Below the pieces are notes generated by a model. That model had not been told where the DNA came from. It did not search any database and worked only from the letters and a program-made list of their open reading frames with translations. 64,000 bases of DNA. Source: Dromaius novaehollandiae. Lineage: Eukaryota; Chordata; Aves; Casuariiformes; Dromaiidae. The position numbers and the translations under genes were made by a program. The DNA lies in assembly GCF_036370855.1 (NCBI RefSeq), contig NC_088132.1:64890841-64954840 (forward strand). The letters run 5' to 3'. This document shows, piece by piece, positions 12,093 through 24,385 of the stretch; the first letter of the stretch is position 1; each line of letters opens with the position of its first letter.

Positions 12093-15000
12093 GTAAGAAG
12101 TCTACCCTTGGACAAGACTTTGGCACGCTTACTTAATTGGCCTCCTGTTTGTTTACAGAAATCTGGCTGAGCTCTCAGGGGTTTCCTTTGCAGCATTAGG
12201 TACATTTCAAAAGCTAATTTCACAATGTTTGTAGAGTCAAGGAATGAATAGGTGTGTAAAATGAACTCTTGCCTGCAGATCAGGATTGCTGCAGCTTCGC
12301 AGAGCAGAATGGGGGGTTCTTTTGTTTTAACTGAATGTTTTTTCAATAACCATATGAATTTTGTCAACATGGTTCCTTTGTGTCATGCATTTATATGGCA
12401 GAAGAAAAGCTGTACAGAAAAAAGTCTCTTTGTTCAGTTCAGAAACATTTGATCAAGTAGTCTTTAAATTGTGAAGGGCATGCACATGTGCACTCTGCAG
12501 ATTAAGGTTTTGGGGTTCAGTATGCTTTTTGGTTGTGCATTACTTGTAATCATCCTTCTGTTTTTAAACAGAGCTAATAGCTACGTGAGTTGTTAGCTGT
12601 GTTATCTAGATTGGTGCTCTGTGTATAAAAATAATTTTTCACATGCTAATTTTAGAGGTGGGCTCCACCCTTGCGTTTGAACGCTGTGTGAACTCCAGGG
12701 AAGAGCTGATCCGAATCACAATTTTAGTTTGTTTTTTTTTTTAAATAAAACCTAGGATGTTATATATTTGGAGTATTGTCTGACTTCGTCACAGCTGAGA
12801 AGTTGGCATTTATCTCTAAGTGAGTTTCTTATTTTATATTGTGAATTACTGTTGATGGAGGGAAGGAAAACAATACCCTAAGAAGAAATGTGTATTTCCT
12901 CTGTGGCATCAGCAGAAGCATACAGGTCTGGGAGGAGGTTGTTAAAAATCTCAGGTTTCTTCTGGATCCTGAAATATGTATGCAAAGGTCTAGAAATTGG
13001 ATGCCTAAAATTAGGCAGCAAAATAAGTGCCTGCTTTTTTTTGATGCTAAATTGTAAGCAATTCAACGTTGAGGAGGTAGTTAGGAACTGCTGCAAGTTA
13101 CCTTTGGAAACAAGGCCATTGATTTAAATGCTAAACATGGATTTCACAGCCACTGAAAAATAGTCATGTTTTTTATATTCTGTAGATGTGCCTCTTCCCA
13201 ATCTCCTCCCTCCAGTTACTCGCTGACCAGAATGGTTTTCATTTCCCTCATGCCCTCTCCTAGAGTCTATGCTTCCCACCAGTCTCTGCTCAGGTTATCT
13301 CAAGTTTATTGTTCTAAGCTTTCATGCTTTCACCATTGTGATGATACAAATACTTGGTTCTTGTCTCCAGGATGTCCTTGTGGGGTTACTTCACTCACTT
13401 TTTTGTTGTCTTAAAGGGAGGTTAAATTGCTCCCAGCCTATGGCTATCTGTGTGTGTGTGTCTCTATCTTTTATCTCAGACCTTTCAAACATGTAGCACA
13501 AAACCCACTCAACTGATCCCCGAGCTCCAACTTGTGTATATTTACGGCCAGAAAATGTCAGCCCTTAGTTTTTCAATGCAATAGGGACTAACTGAACACT
13601 GGTAGCAAGCACAGGACTTGTTTCTGGGAGGAAGTGCCTGGCTGATTTAAGAACTTTGCTAGTAAAGACGTGCTACCTGATTGTGAAATATCTCTTTTGA
13701 TGATTTCCTATTTTTCACCAGCAGCCGAAGCTGATGAAGGTCCTTTAGCAGCACTGTATTTATATCGCCTTTGTAGTAAGAATTTCAATATTCTGTATTT
13801 TCCTACATTTTCCTACTGCTAGCTAGTCTAGAAAATCCCCTTTGAGAAAAGCAGGACTGTGGCCCCAGGGTCTGTCAGAGAGAGGCTGTGAATGTACTGT
13901 TCTGTTCGTCACCTGTCACCAGCTAAATTCTACTACAGGCCATTCTACAGTGCTGGTGGTCCCAGTGCAGGATTCCCATGCTCATGCTTACAGAAGAACT
14001 TGTTAGATGTTTTCATACTCATGTGATTTCTCTGCTATTCTATCAGACTGACAGCCAGCAGCTAAGCAGATCTCCCATAGTTCTTGGTGTTTGTGGGGGA
14101 ACTTTTTGCAGATATAAAGGAGTAGCTCTTACTGACTCAAACTGATGTCTGACTGAGGAGCTTGTTGATCCCTCCTGAAGAACCTACTTGACAATAAGAA
14201 GTTCCATGGCTTTTACATATAAGAAAGAGTTCTCCACCAGTAATTGTAGATATTTGGCTTCTTTTATGAAAATCATCAATGTCAAGGGCTAAGGGTTCTC
14301 AAGCAATAAGAAGACTGACCTGCAAGACTTAAGCTTTGGCTCTTAGGTGTGTGCTTTGGGTGTGTGTATGGAGGGAGGTGAAAATTTGTCTATAATTAAG
14401 GAACAAAGAGGAGGAGGCAGGAGAAGAAAGAGCAGAGCAGAACGTGAGGTTCTATAAGGATTTTAAAAAAATGAAAACACGTTAAAATCTTGTCCTTTCT
14501 TATGGCTGGTTCTGGATGTTTACATGATTTTCTGCCTTTTGTTTTTACTCTCTCCCTGTGGAAGTAGGGTACAGGGTTGTCACTGCTGGTGCATCCACCC
14601 ATCTGTGTATATAGCACATTTGACAATGTGTTGATTTTGTACTGATTGTGCGTTTGAGGATCTCTTTTACTTGGCAACTTGTTTAACCCCACCATGACTC
14701 AACTTGCTAAATCACATGTATTTCAACAGTTGCATCCTTCTTATATTAAATTTCCTTTGCAGCTGAAAGAACGCTATAAATTTACCTTCTTTCTATAACT
14801 GTCTATTTTTTCCTCTTAAAAAAAATTCTTTTGGACCCAGTCCCAATGGTAAATTTTCATATCTTCATTTTTAAGCTCTGGGTTGCTCCATATGGACACG
14901 GCTGCAGGTTTCACATGAACTGGAAGCTCCCTCATATTGAAAGCCAAACTTCTTTCTATGAACAATTGTTTGCAGATGTGGGTACTTGCTGCTGCTATGA

Positions 15001-17090
15001 ATGGAGTTGAGGGATGGCGTTTTAGGTATCAGCCCAAGCAGTTGGACTCTGGATTGATGCATATTAAAGCAGGCTGTTGACTGAACAGCTTGATCACACA
15101 CGTGTTGCAGGCCTGCCAGATAATTTTTATTTCCAGCAGTGTATTTCCTACTTTATTGCTCAGATCAATTTGGTTCTTTGCTTTAAGTGCATTTGCTTTA
15201 CTATTTGCTTGTCACTGGATATGATGAAGAGCTATTAGTTTGCTGCTTTGTAGTTAGCCTTGACGATTGGTCTTTCCAAGGGTATTTCTGACAAAAGCAG
15301 CATCCTTTTTCATATCCTGGCTTTTGCTGGTAGGCCATGGATTACAACTGGATGGTAATGAGGAACCATCTCTTCAACTTTATAAGAGCCTTTCTTGCCT
15401 GAAGACTGGTCCCTAAGTCTTCTGTCCCACACACTTTAGATATTTTACAGCGCTGCTAACAATGCACTAACAGTGCAGCAGTGCTGCAACAAAGCTTTGT
15501 TGTGCTTAGCTGTGTTGTAACTTACTTCTCTGTAGTCCTGTGTGACCAGGAAGCTCATTCTTTCCAAGCATCAGAGCTTAGGCAGAAGATGCATATTTTT
15601 TCTTCAAATAGAACTGAAACTCCAGCATTTCACCTTGGGGGTCAGCTGAACAGCTACAGTTTTTCTAAAGCAGAGGGGAAATAAGTAGCGTTGTATGTCC
15701 TCCAGAGGCAAGTCTGTGATGCCAATTTCAAAAAGCCCAACTGGTCTAAATTCCACCTCTTGACAGAGAATCTACTTTCTCTTATGAGAACAAAATCCAC
15801 ACACACACATACCCCACCCCTCTCCCCCAGAAAGGGGGATTCTCTTTCCTGTTGTGTACCAGTGTCAAACTCTCTGCCTGCCTTAAAAGCATAGACATGT
15901 ATAGACATGCTGGACACGGTAGTCTTCTGACAGGTATCACCACACAATCTGGTGCTTTTCTGTGCTTCCTGCAAAAGACTTGAGATAAAAGGTAAGTACC
16001 TTAATTGCTTCTCTCATTTTGCAAGATGGATGCCAGTGATGATCACAGCATAGAAAGGGACATCCTGGGACAGAATCCAAGGATTGTTTATTTTCTTATT
16101 CTCTCTCTGGTGCTGCAAAAGATGGCCAAAATGTCCTATTTTGAGAAATAGCTTTCTTTCTAAAGTATGTTTGCAATGGCATTTAATGGGTGACTTGGGG
16201 CCAGAGGCATGTGGTTTATCTGCTCTCTTATGTGATTGTGGGTCTTCTTGGATGTATAGAAAGCTGATTTATTTTTGTTGGCTCTTGGCTACTGTGATAT
16301 TTGTGTCAGAGAATTCTCTTGATATGCTGTGTATAAAATAGTTTGTACCGATCATTTTTTTAAAATGTTTTTTAACATCTTGTTCTGAAAGGTTAAATAA
16401 ATTGATGGGAGGAAATCACTTGGCTTTCTTAAAAGATTGTCCTCCCTTCACTCCATGGTAGCCCAGCAGACCTGCCAGTTCTCCTGCAGATGTATTTCTT
16501 CTGATGCAGTGAAATAAGTTTCTGCTGTTTGTATGCATGTTTGGTTATTTGTTCTTTACCTAGCTTCATCTTGCATCTTACCTGGTGTGGTTTATAGCCT
16601 TTGACTCATGTCACTGGAGTGAGATTTCCAGGAAGAAAATATATTTTTTCATTCAGTAACCTTTCCAAAATTGTCACTTAAATCATCCTGATTTGTTTTT
16701 TCCTCGCTTTCCTGTTTCCCTTATTGTTAAATTCTGTGTGTTCAGCCTGTGACTCCATGCTGAGTCTAGCATTTTTAATTTCCTTGCTTCTGACTGGAGA
16801 GGGTTTTAAATCAGTTTCTTATTTCTTTCTTTAAATCCCCCCTCCCTAGAGTTTGGTTTCATGGTTTTCGGTATGATTGTCTTTTGAGGATGCTGAAGTT
16901 AGTTAAATGTATATGGTCGCTGTCACTTAGTGGCTTAACTGTAGTTACTACTGCCCGAGGAGAGTACTTGATATAGCAAACCCTCCAATGGTCTTTTGGC
17001 ATGCCAGGTCGTCTTTGGACTCCATCAATCTGAAAGGTTAACCTTGCAAAGAGGAAAATCAGCAAAATTTGAGAAAAGTTAAGTTCTGTT

Positions 17091-17102
17091 GGGGGGGGGG
17101 GG
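17091..17102. repeat. Poly(G) homopolymer
   Basis: Run of 12 consecutive G residues inside an SLC38A9 intron. Prone to slippage and base-calling error, so its exact length should not be trusted. Confidence 0.9.
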
Positions 17103-18267
17103 AGTTCTCCCCTCTACTATTGTTTTTGTGGCCTTTTGCAGCAGAGCAAGGACTCCCTTAAATATATAATGATAGAATCTTCATCTTTCCTACTTAGAAT
17201 ATTGAGATTGGGGACAGAGTAGAGAAGATTTTGAGCCATGTGTGCCACATTCAGGTTGTTGTAGATAGGCCTTTTTTGTGACTTACAGCCTCTGTGAGGC
17301 AATGCAACCTGTGTCTCAGTGCAGCAACCGTAAGCAGGCTGCTCAGGTGGGCGATCCAGGCCTTGCCTGGGCCACTCAACTCTCTTTGCCACCATTGCCT
17401 GTAAGGAGGAAGGTTATAGTGTTGCGTAGAAAAGAGCTATGTGCCAGCAGGTTGGATAGGTAAAAAGGAAGTGAATCTCTCTTAATCTCTTACATCTTCT
17501 AAATACTTTTCCCTCTGTAGTTATAATAGACGGAGGTAGTAGGGTTATGCCCAGAAAAAATACTGCTTTCCCGACTGCCCTTCAAGAGCGTGTGGTGACT
17601 GTTAAGTGTACTGTAAGCTAGCGTTCAGACTTAAACTGAGCCATTTAGAACCTGTTAAAATGTCAGTAGCTGTAAGTAATGCTTGTCCCTTCTGGAGCAC
17701 ACCTGCATAAAACTCAATCTTATGAAGCCTACTTATTATCAGAAATAATACAGCTACTAATAGTCCTAGATATGGGACTTTTATTTATTCTGTATAGTTT
17801 TTTTTTTTCTAAATGCTAATGCCTTTCTCTCCATTGAGAATGAGGCTTGTCCCTGTTTCCTGATGGGGAGATGAACTAAGAATATCTATATAGGTAAAAG
17901 AAGAGGTCTGCAGATTGATTGCATAGGCATCCTCTTAGACCATTGTTTATCTTGTCAATAACATGGTTCCAGCTTGGGCCACTATCAAAGTGATAAGAAA
18001 AAGATGCAGGGTTATTCTGGGGAGAAATATAGCATAACCTTTTGCCCTGAAACAAATGGATTTATTCCTTTTCAGGCTTTTTGATTTTGGTATTGTTCTT
18101 GAGGATGCTCCTTAGCTGTAACAATTAAAACTGCAGAGCAGTACTGTACAAGTAATGGATTGTTTCAGAGACTCCAGCATTTTGAGATGTGTGTTTTCAG
18201 TTGAGCCAAAACAGATCCCCCTGCCCTAATTATATCCCAAATCAAGAAGTTTAAAAATGCATCGTTT

Positions 18268-18294
18268 CACGCACACGCACACACACACGTACGT
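18268..18294. repeat. Alternating purine-pyrimidine (CA)n microsatellite
   Basis: Twenty-seven bases of unbroken pyrimidine-purine alternation, mostly CA with CG steps, ending in ACGTACGT. Intronic simple repeat with Z-DNA potential. Confidence 0.9.
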
Positions 18295-20094
18295 TTGCTC
18301 TTGAACAGCTGTTTTTAAGAAGCTAGAATGGATTTTTTAAAGAGCAACAACTTTGAATTCAAAAATCACATTCTCTGTTTTAAAACATGTCAGAGCAAAA
18401 TGCTTCAAACTTTTCAGTTTTTGTTCTAAAATATTCTGAACTGATCCAAATTTGCAAAACATTTCTGAATTGTTAAGCCTGTACCCTTTTTCATAATTCT
18501 TGCTAGAAAGCAATCTTAGCCAAAAAAGAACGAAAGTAGCGCCATTATCTTCTGTGTTTGTAAACTTTTGGCCTCAGTCATGTTGTATGATAGTAAGATT
18601 TGCAATCAGCTCTATGTGTGGGGAGAGAAGTAGTAAATTTTAATTGAAAACTCTTACATTTTTGTGAACAGTTTAGGTAATTGATTTTCCTCTGCAGTAT
18701 GACAGAAGCAGTAAATACTTGGTCCATCTTTCCCTAACACTTACAGTCTGAATCTTGGAATTTTACTAGGTTTATGATATCTGATCATGTTTTTGTTGAA
18801 ATTTCAGTTGCTGTATTCGCAATGCTTTCTTCAGTCCCTGAGGTCTACCTCTTCTTGAATCACAATTAAAATGCTCTGTGCAAAATTAAGGATGCTGTTA
18901 TATCTGTCTTTTGGAAATGTACTTTTAAGAACAGGCATTAAAAGTAGTCTATATCTTAAAATTTTCCTTTGTGTTTGAAGTAACTCCATTCCCTTAACTT
19001 TATTGAGACAACTTTGTATCTCTCATCTTTCTTCCTACCTTGCAAATTGACACCCCGGCTTTCAGCTAAGGAAGTTGTCACTCTTGGCACTTCAAATGTA
19101 ATCCACTTGAAAGCTTGTTAGTTGGTGACATCCTCCATAACACAGATACTTTCTGTAGTTAAGAAAAAAAATAGTGTCAGCTTACAGTTTGTGTTTATTT
19201 TAAGAAATCAAGTTATCCAGAAGAATAAACAAAAACTGTAAGTATATGTACGTTTTCTGAGTGTGAATTATTTTCTCCTTTCACAGAAACAGCTGAATGG
19301 CCAAAATATCTCAGTTTTCTGTTATATTTCCTGACTTTACTTTATGTTAAGATAAATCATTTTATATTCTCTAAAGAAAAGTGATATTCTCCTGAGTCTG
19401 AGCTCTGTGCATAATCACTACACTGAGTTAGTCTTATGCATTTAAAGCTGCTTGTGGAGAACAAAATCCCTCCAGTTTTTTCATCCTTAATGCAAAAAGG
19501 AAAGCAGCAGGAAATTATTTATAAAAACATAATCAACAGAAGATCTAGTATAAATAGTATGTAGGTCATGCATTAAATTAGGTCCAACATCCTAAATGTT
19601 TGTCCTCTTATCAAAATACTTTAGGGGCCAAATATTAACTTTTTTATTATTATTCTGTCATGTTTTCCACTCAGTGATGTATCCTTTCTTTTCTTCTGGT
19701 TTCCATTAGTTCACTTTGGCCAACTTGGATCATTTTCTGGAACAAGCTATTTCTTTCTTTTCTTATACAGTATTGTTTCTTTGGTATTTGAATATCCATA
19801 TGAAATACTTGAGTGCTGAGTACCACATATGGTGTTTTCAGAAGAATTGCCAAATTACACATACTTGCTCCTTAAGAATACTTTGAGTCCAAACAGTAGA
19901 TATTTAGAGTTTGGCACTCAGAATATTCAGTAGATGTTATGTTTGCTGTGAAATTAATTAGCTTTAATAGAACAAGTCATGCAAATGGCAATGTCATCCA
20001 TGTACCAGTTAAATGTTAATGTATATGAAGGATGATGGTCTTATTTTGTAATAATAGAGCATAGATTTTAACACTGTTTCCTAACCTCCCTTAG

Positions 20095-20184
20095 TGTTTT
20101 CCATGTGCTGGTCCTGAACATAGCAATTGTAGGAGCTGGAGTAGCAATGGCAAGGTTTTATCCAAATATAGGAGGTATCATAAG
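20095..20184 (+). CDS. SLC38A9: SLC38A9 coding exon (TM9 region)
   Basis: Ninety-base exon after a CCTCCCTTAG acceptor, ending AG|GTAAGT. Its first base completes the serine codon from the previous exon; 29 codons read [20 protein letters not shown], then FYPNIGGII, and the last two bases begin an arginine codon. This is the conserved (S)(I/V)FHVLxLN...[14 protein letters not shown] block. The first part is a membrane helix (probably TM9) and the [10 protein letters not shown] segment leads into TM10. Human has a similar GAGVIMACFYPNIGG segment, so the arginine in AMARFYP may be a lineage-specific replacement. A 19-bp minisatellite starts 90 bases past the donor. Confidence 0.95.
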
Positions 20185-20273
20185 GTAAGTGTTGCTTGCA
20201 CATTGAATTTACCTGTGGTGCTACTACATATTTACCTCTTTATGTTGAAAAGAAACTGTAAGAGATTGAGTAA

Positions 20274-20373
20274 TTGTATCTTTATATTTAAGTTGTATCT
20301 TTATATTTAAGTTGTATCTTTATATTTAAGTTGTATCTTTATATTTAAGTTGTATCTTTATATTTAAGTTGTA
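20274..20373. repeat. 19-bp minisatellite, about 5.3 perfect copies
   Basis: Five identical consecutive copies of the unit TTGTATCTTTATATTTAAG, followed by the partial copy TTGTA. The copies appear identical, implying recent expansion or ongoing homogenisation. It lies 90 bases downstream of the exon ending at 20184. The repeats are contiguous with no spacers, so this is not a CRISPR-like array. Confidence 0.97.
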
Positions 20374-21059
20374 AATAATGATATAAAATACAAATGATCA
20401 GCTCTTTTAAAGCTCTGACAAAAAACTATCTGTAATTGTGGTTTTGTATCTGAGGTGTTTGGGATGATTCCCCAAGTTTCACTGAAGCCTCATCTGAGGA
20501 TCTTATAATTATCCAGGCTAAATAATATTGTGTCAGTATAAAAGTTGTCCAGTTACCATGTAGTTTCTTTCAGTTTTTCTTTTAAGGCCATTTGAAGTTG
20601 ATTTGAAAGTCCATGATAAAAATCCAAGCAAGCAAAGAACTCCAAAGGGAAAGCTGACATAAAAATTGCCTTCTAAAAGATGTCTTAAATTTACCATGTT
20701 TATAAACACCTAGGTTTTCTATAATTGAGACTATTAGAGGAAATTATCTAATCATTTTCATTTTCTACGTTTGACGCCACTATGTATGTAATCATTTTAA
20801 TTTACTGCTAGTTTGTATCTTTCCTACAATAACCAGGAGAGGGAGGTATTTAAAAATATAGAAATCTGCAATTATAAAACCACAGTGAAAGGCATGGATC
20901 CGACCAGTGTAGCAAACTAATTTACTTTTGCTCAATAGCTGATCTTTGAGTTTTTTCTCCATTTCTTCTTTTTGTTGTTGTTCTTATTTCAGTGAAAACT
21001 TTCATATTCCATTAATAGAGAGGGTTCAGTTATTAATTGCAAATAAATAATATGCAATA

Positions 21060-21111
21060 TTCTTTTTGCAAATTCTTTTTGCAAATTCTTTTTGCAAATT
21101 CTTTTTGCAAA
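21060..21111. repeat. 13-bp tandem repeat, four perfect copies
   Basis: Four identical head-to-tail copies of TTCTTTTTGCAAA in the last SLC38A9 intron. A simple minisatellite seed, adjacent to AT-rich sequence. Confidence 0.96.
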
Positions 21112-21854
21112 ATGATCCTGACCTCTGCTAATTTATTCATTCTGCATCATAAGCAAACATTCTGAACAGTGAGTTTTCAACTGATAAACTGTCTATATAC
21201 AACCTAACTTACATATTTGCCTTTTCTGTTATGTGGTTGGCTACTTGCTACTATAACAAGTGGTGCTAGTTAATAATGCACATGTGGCTGCAGTATAGCT
21301 TAGTAGGTGGAAACTCACAGTAGGGAAAATAATGAGAAGGTTTTGGTAAGCAAGGGAGTGGTAATAAGAGCAGTTGAATGTTTCAGTAGCTGTGGTTGAT
21401 CACATTACCAGGAGGGGCACGTTGATGGGTTTTTTTTTTTTCTTTTCCCCCAAATCTGGAGAATGGTTTCTTAGGAGTCCTGACAGTAAAGGATGCTTAA
21501 CAAAGGATGCACTGTCCAGTCTTTTTGTGTTGTGTGTTGACAGATTTCCCAAAAGAAAGTAAAAACGTAAAGGTAGGGAGTCAGTCCATCCCCAGAAACA
21601 TCTGGAAATGTGACTGAAACATCAGAGGAATATCAGAGTGTAGCTACTCCGGGAGGTGGGGGAGAGAGTTAAATGTCAGTGAAGGAGGTGGAGGACAGCA
21701 AAGAACAGAAATCAGTGTTGAGTGACTGCAGATAGTCATTGTTCAGTCAAACTGTTCGTTGGTTTGAAGGAGGGGAAAAAAGCAACAAGAAATAAAAGTT
21801 AATATGAAGTGTTCTTTTTTCTTTTTCTTTTCTTTTCCTCCCCTCCTTCCCCAG

Positions 21855-22020
21855 ATACTCTGGAGCAACATGTGGTCTGGCCTTTGTATTTGTGTATCCA
21901 TCCCTCATCTACGTGATCTCCCTGCATCGTGCTGGGCAGCTGACGTGGCCAGCATTGATCATTCACATCTTTATAATCCTCCTTGGACTGGCTAATCTGG
22001 TTGCACAATTCCTATTGTGA
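21855..22020 (+). CDS. SLC38A9: SLC38A9 terminal coding exon with stop codon
   Basis: The exon starts after a CCCCAG acceptor; its first base completes the arginine codon, followed by 54 codons and TGA at 22018-22020. The protein reads [20 protein letters not shown], then [20 protein letters not shown], then [14 protein letters not shown]. It contains the last two membrane helices (probably TM10 and TM11) and a very short C-terminus, as in the family. The loop between them reads [10 protein letters not shown] here, whereas I recall LHQEERLTWP in human: the acidic residues are missing. The family's 11-helix topology places this loop on the cytosolic side. The join with the five upstream exons gives one open frame of about 244 residues. 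Confidence 0.96.
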
Positions 22021-22640
22021 AAACTCCCCCTTCTCTCTGTGGCTGTCACAAGTGGCACTGTGACATTTGGCAACAGCCTTGAGCAACACTATCACACACG
22101 AGAACTGAACAGTCCTCAACATGAACTTCCTGAGAAAAGCTGCGCCTTTGAAACGAATTCAGATCACATCTTTTAGGCATTTGAAAGGAAACCTGCTTAC
22201 TCCTCTATAAACTTGATTTTGTGAGAAGTGAAATAGTTCAAATTTGAGTGGGGTAGTTGCATTGTTTTTGTTGAACATACATCAAGGATTAATTAAGCCC
22301 AAATATTTTAATTTCCTACAGCCCACATCTCAAAACACTCAGCTTTCAGCCTTAGGCTGCAGAACTCCTCTTTCTTCTAAAAGAAGTGTTCTTACCCTTT
22401 ATTAACAAACACACTATCAGTATTATTCAGCGACTATTTGAAATGCTTTTTGTTGCAGTTGTTTTCCTGTTTTGTTTGGAAAATGAAAAAATGGTTGTAT
22501 ATATTTTTTAGGTTAATTTATAGTCATATGGATCAAAATGCACTCTTAATTTTGAATATGATATTAATTTTTGGCAACATTTTTCCTCTAGGAAATTCCA
22601 AGTAAGAGAAACAATAAATTGATGTCTCAGTGTTTTGTTC
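22021..22640 (+). other. SLC38A9: SLC38A9 3' UTR (proximal form)
   Basis: Sequence between the stop codon and the first good poly(A) signal. AT-rich in its second half, with T-rich stretches near 22500-22580. The end is inferred from the AATAAA at 22613 and the GT-rich sequence TCAGTGTTTTGTTC just after it. A longer 3' UTR using a signal at 25108 cannot be excluded. Confidence 0.7.
22613..22618 (+). terminator. SLC38A9: Poly(A) signal AATAAA for SLC38A9
   Basis: Canonical hexamer about 590 bases after the SLC38A9 stop, followed within 15-30 bases by a GT/T-rich element (GTCTCAGTGTTTTG). This is the expected arrangement for cleavage near 22635. Confidence 0.75.
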
Positions 22641-23104
22641 AGAACCAAAATGTACACAAGTTATTTGTGAGCTTACAATGAAAAAAAATCAGGAGGGTAA
22701 AAAAAAATTTAAAACCAGACAGTAGCTCGATTAAAATTAGAATTCCGGGCTTAACCTCACCTCAGCTCTGTTAACTGGGCTATTTTGCACTGTGAGGTTG
22801 TCTTGCCAGGAGTTGAGTGTGCTTTTATGGGTGTATATATTGGATGCAATGTCCATCATAGGCTTTCTTCCTCCCCTGTACAGTCTTAATCTAGTGATCA
22901 GTGATCTCTCACTGTGCTCTTCAGCTACATTAGTCTAAACATTTTGGGCCTGAAGAGAGAGAGAGAGCATAGACAAAGCTAGAACACTTGAAAAATTGTG
23001 GACTAAATCAAATAATTTAAGTTTTAGATAATAAGATTAACAGAAGCTGGAGGAATCTGGAAAAGGCTTTGTTTTTTTTAACTTCTTGTTTACTAACTAA
23101 GAGG

Positions 23105-23140
23105 GTGTACGTGTGTGTGTGTGTGCGCGCACGCACGTAC
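23105..23140. repeat. 36-bp alternating purine-pyrimidine tract, GT then CG/CA
   Basis: Unbroken alternation: a GT run followed by CGCGCACGCAC and a GTAC at the right end, with another GTAC near the left. It lies about 490 bases past the SLC38A9 poly(A) signal. Strong Z-DNA-type composition. Confidence 0.93.
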
Positions 23141-24324
23141 TTTCCTTCACCTGCCGCCTGGGAGTCTGAGTCTTAACCCAGAATGATCATTAATTAGGTT
23201 GCCAGGTAGTAGTGGAATCTCATCTTTTAAGATGAGAGGGAGAGCAAAAACTCTTCTGTACAGGTTTTCAGTCTATTAAAAATAGTCAGCAAATGTAAAA
23301 TAATTGAAAGAGGACTCTAAGCAACACTAAACTCCAGAATGAGCAGAAGAGGAAAAAAGTTGGAGTGATCCAATGTTTGTGAAGTGGAAGTAGATTTGGG
23401 AAAGCAAATTAAATGGCAGGGTAAGAATTTTTATTTTTATCTAAAAGACAGCGAAAAGCATAACCTAGACAATTTACTATGTTTCTCTGGGAAATGACAT
23501 GAATTTTTGTAGTAATTTTGTAGACCTGTTTGTGTTTGAGTTAGGATCCTCAAACTGTGCAGATGCTGGCTTTCTTAAATGTTCCTTGATTTGTATGAAA
23601 TACAAGAGCAAACAGATCTGGAATAATATCTGCAGAATAGAATAATTATTTCAGATTCTCTTTTTTGTCTTGCGATTTTAAAATCAGAACTGGAGAATAC
23701 CCCCACCATCTGTTCTGTGTTAGAGATACACATTTGCCCCCATCCTTGTCATTTTCCCTGTGTACTCTTATCTTCCGCTGCTTGGTTTCCTTATTCTCTA
23801 AGGCGTATCTATCCCCCCTTTTCACTGCCTCAGAATGAGTGCAATGCTGAACCGCTAGCACTGGCCTACACATCAGCTCAGGGACTGGGTCTGACCTTTC
23901 CCAGAAAATTTGAGTTAAGCTTCTTATTTGAATGTCTGGGTAGTCATCACTGCACGCAACATGATGGCTTCATTCCTTCAACATTCTCAATAGTGTATTT
24001 CATAAATTACCCCCTCTGTATTTTGTTTTTCTTTTCCAAAAACCTTCCCTGTTCTGAGAAATTTGGATCAGTCCACAGCTGTAATGTTGCTAAATCTCAG
24101 CAGCTGTTTGATATAGAAGAGTAATTGAACACCAACCTAAAAGGGCAAAAGTTGCAGGATTTCAAGCATCATTGGTCTGACTCACATTAAGCTAAGCTGG
24201 AGTTCTTTATGCTTGCTTATTACAAGTCCAGTGCTTAATTTAGGTACAAACTCTGATGTATGCAGGTACTTCAGTTCGATGCCATTCTATATTTCATCTG
24301 GATTTGATCCCATGAGCATCTGTG

Positions 24325-24385
24325 CTATTGAAGTTGATAGTGAAATGCCTGTTGATTTCAGTGGAGTTAAATTTTGGTAGGATCT
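24325..24385. repeat. Degenerate short interspersed repeat (candidate copy 1)
   Basis: Contains ATTGAAGTTGATAG and, further on, TTGATTTCAGTGGAGTT. These resemble the 'ATTGAAGTCAATGG ... CATTGACTTCAATGGGAG' motif pair that I recall as very common in sauropsid genomes. The copy is diverged and its ends are uncertain. Similarity is from memory; no repeat library was searched. Confidence 0.35.

Larger units (their letters stand above)
12093..20094 (+). other. SLC38A9: SLC38A9 intron
   Basis: Intron of about 8 kb, the longest visible in this gene, with GTAAGA donor and a CTAACCTCCCTTAG acceptor. It contains a short GT run near 13450, a run of 12 G (17091-17102) and a CA/CG alternating tract (18268-18294). 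No further coding exon, structural RNA or identifiable transposon was found. Its small open frames lack recognisable similarity. Confidence 0.85.
20185..21854 (+). other. SLC38A9: SLC38A9 last intron
   Basis: Final intron of about 1.7 kb, with GTAAGT donor and a long pyrimidine tract (TTTTCTTTTCCTCCCCTCC region, about 21811-21852) before the CCCCAG acceptor. It contains two tandem repeats, annotated separately at 20274-20373 and 21060-21111. Nothing else supportable. Confidence 0.88.

Noticed and set aside
11975..12370. 131-codon minus-strand open frame
   Set aside because: It is the antisense shadow of the SLC38A9 exon at 11944-12092 plus intron; no similarity of its own.
20274..20373. CRISPR-like array
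   Set aside because: Repeats are contiguous with no unique spacers and lie in a vertebrate intron; this is a minisatellite.
23717..24124. 135-codon plus-strand open frame
   Set aside because: No recognisable domain, no splice context, within AT-rich intergenic sequence; length is within chance expectation over 64 kb in six frames.
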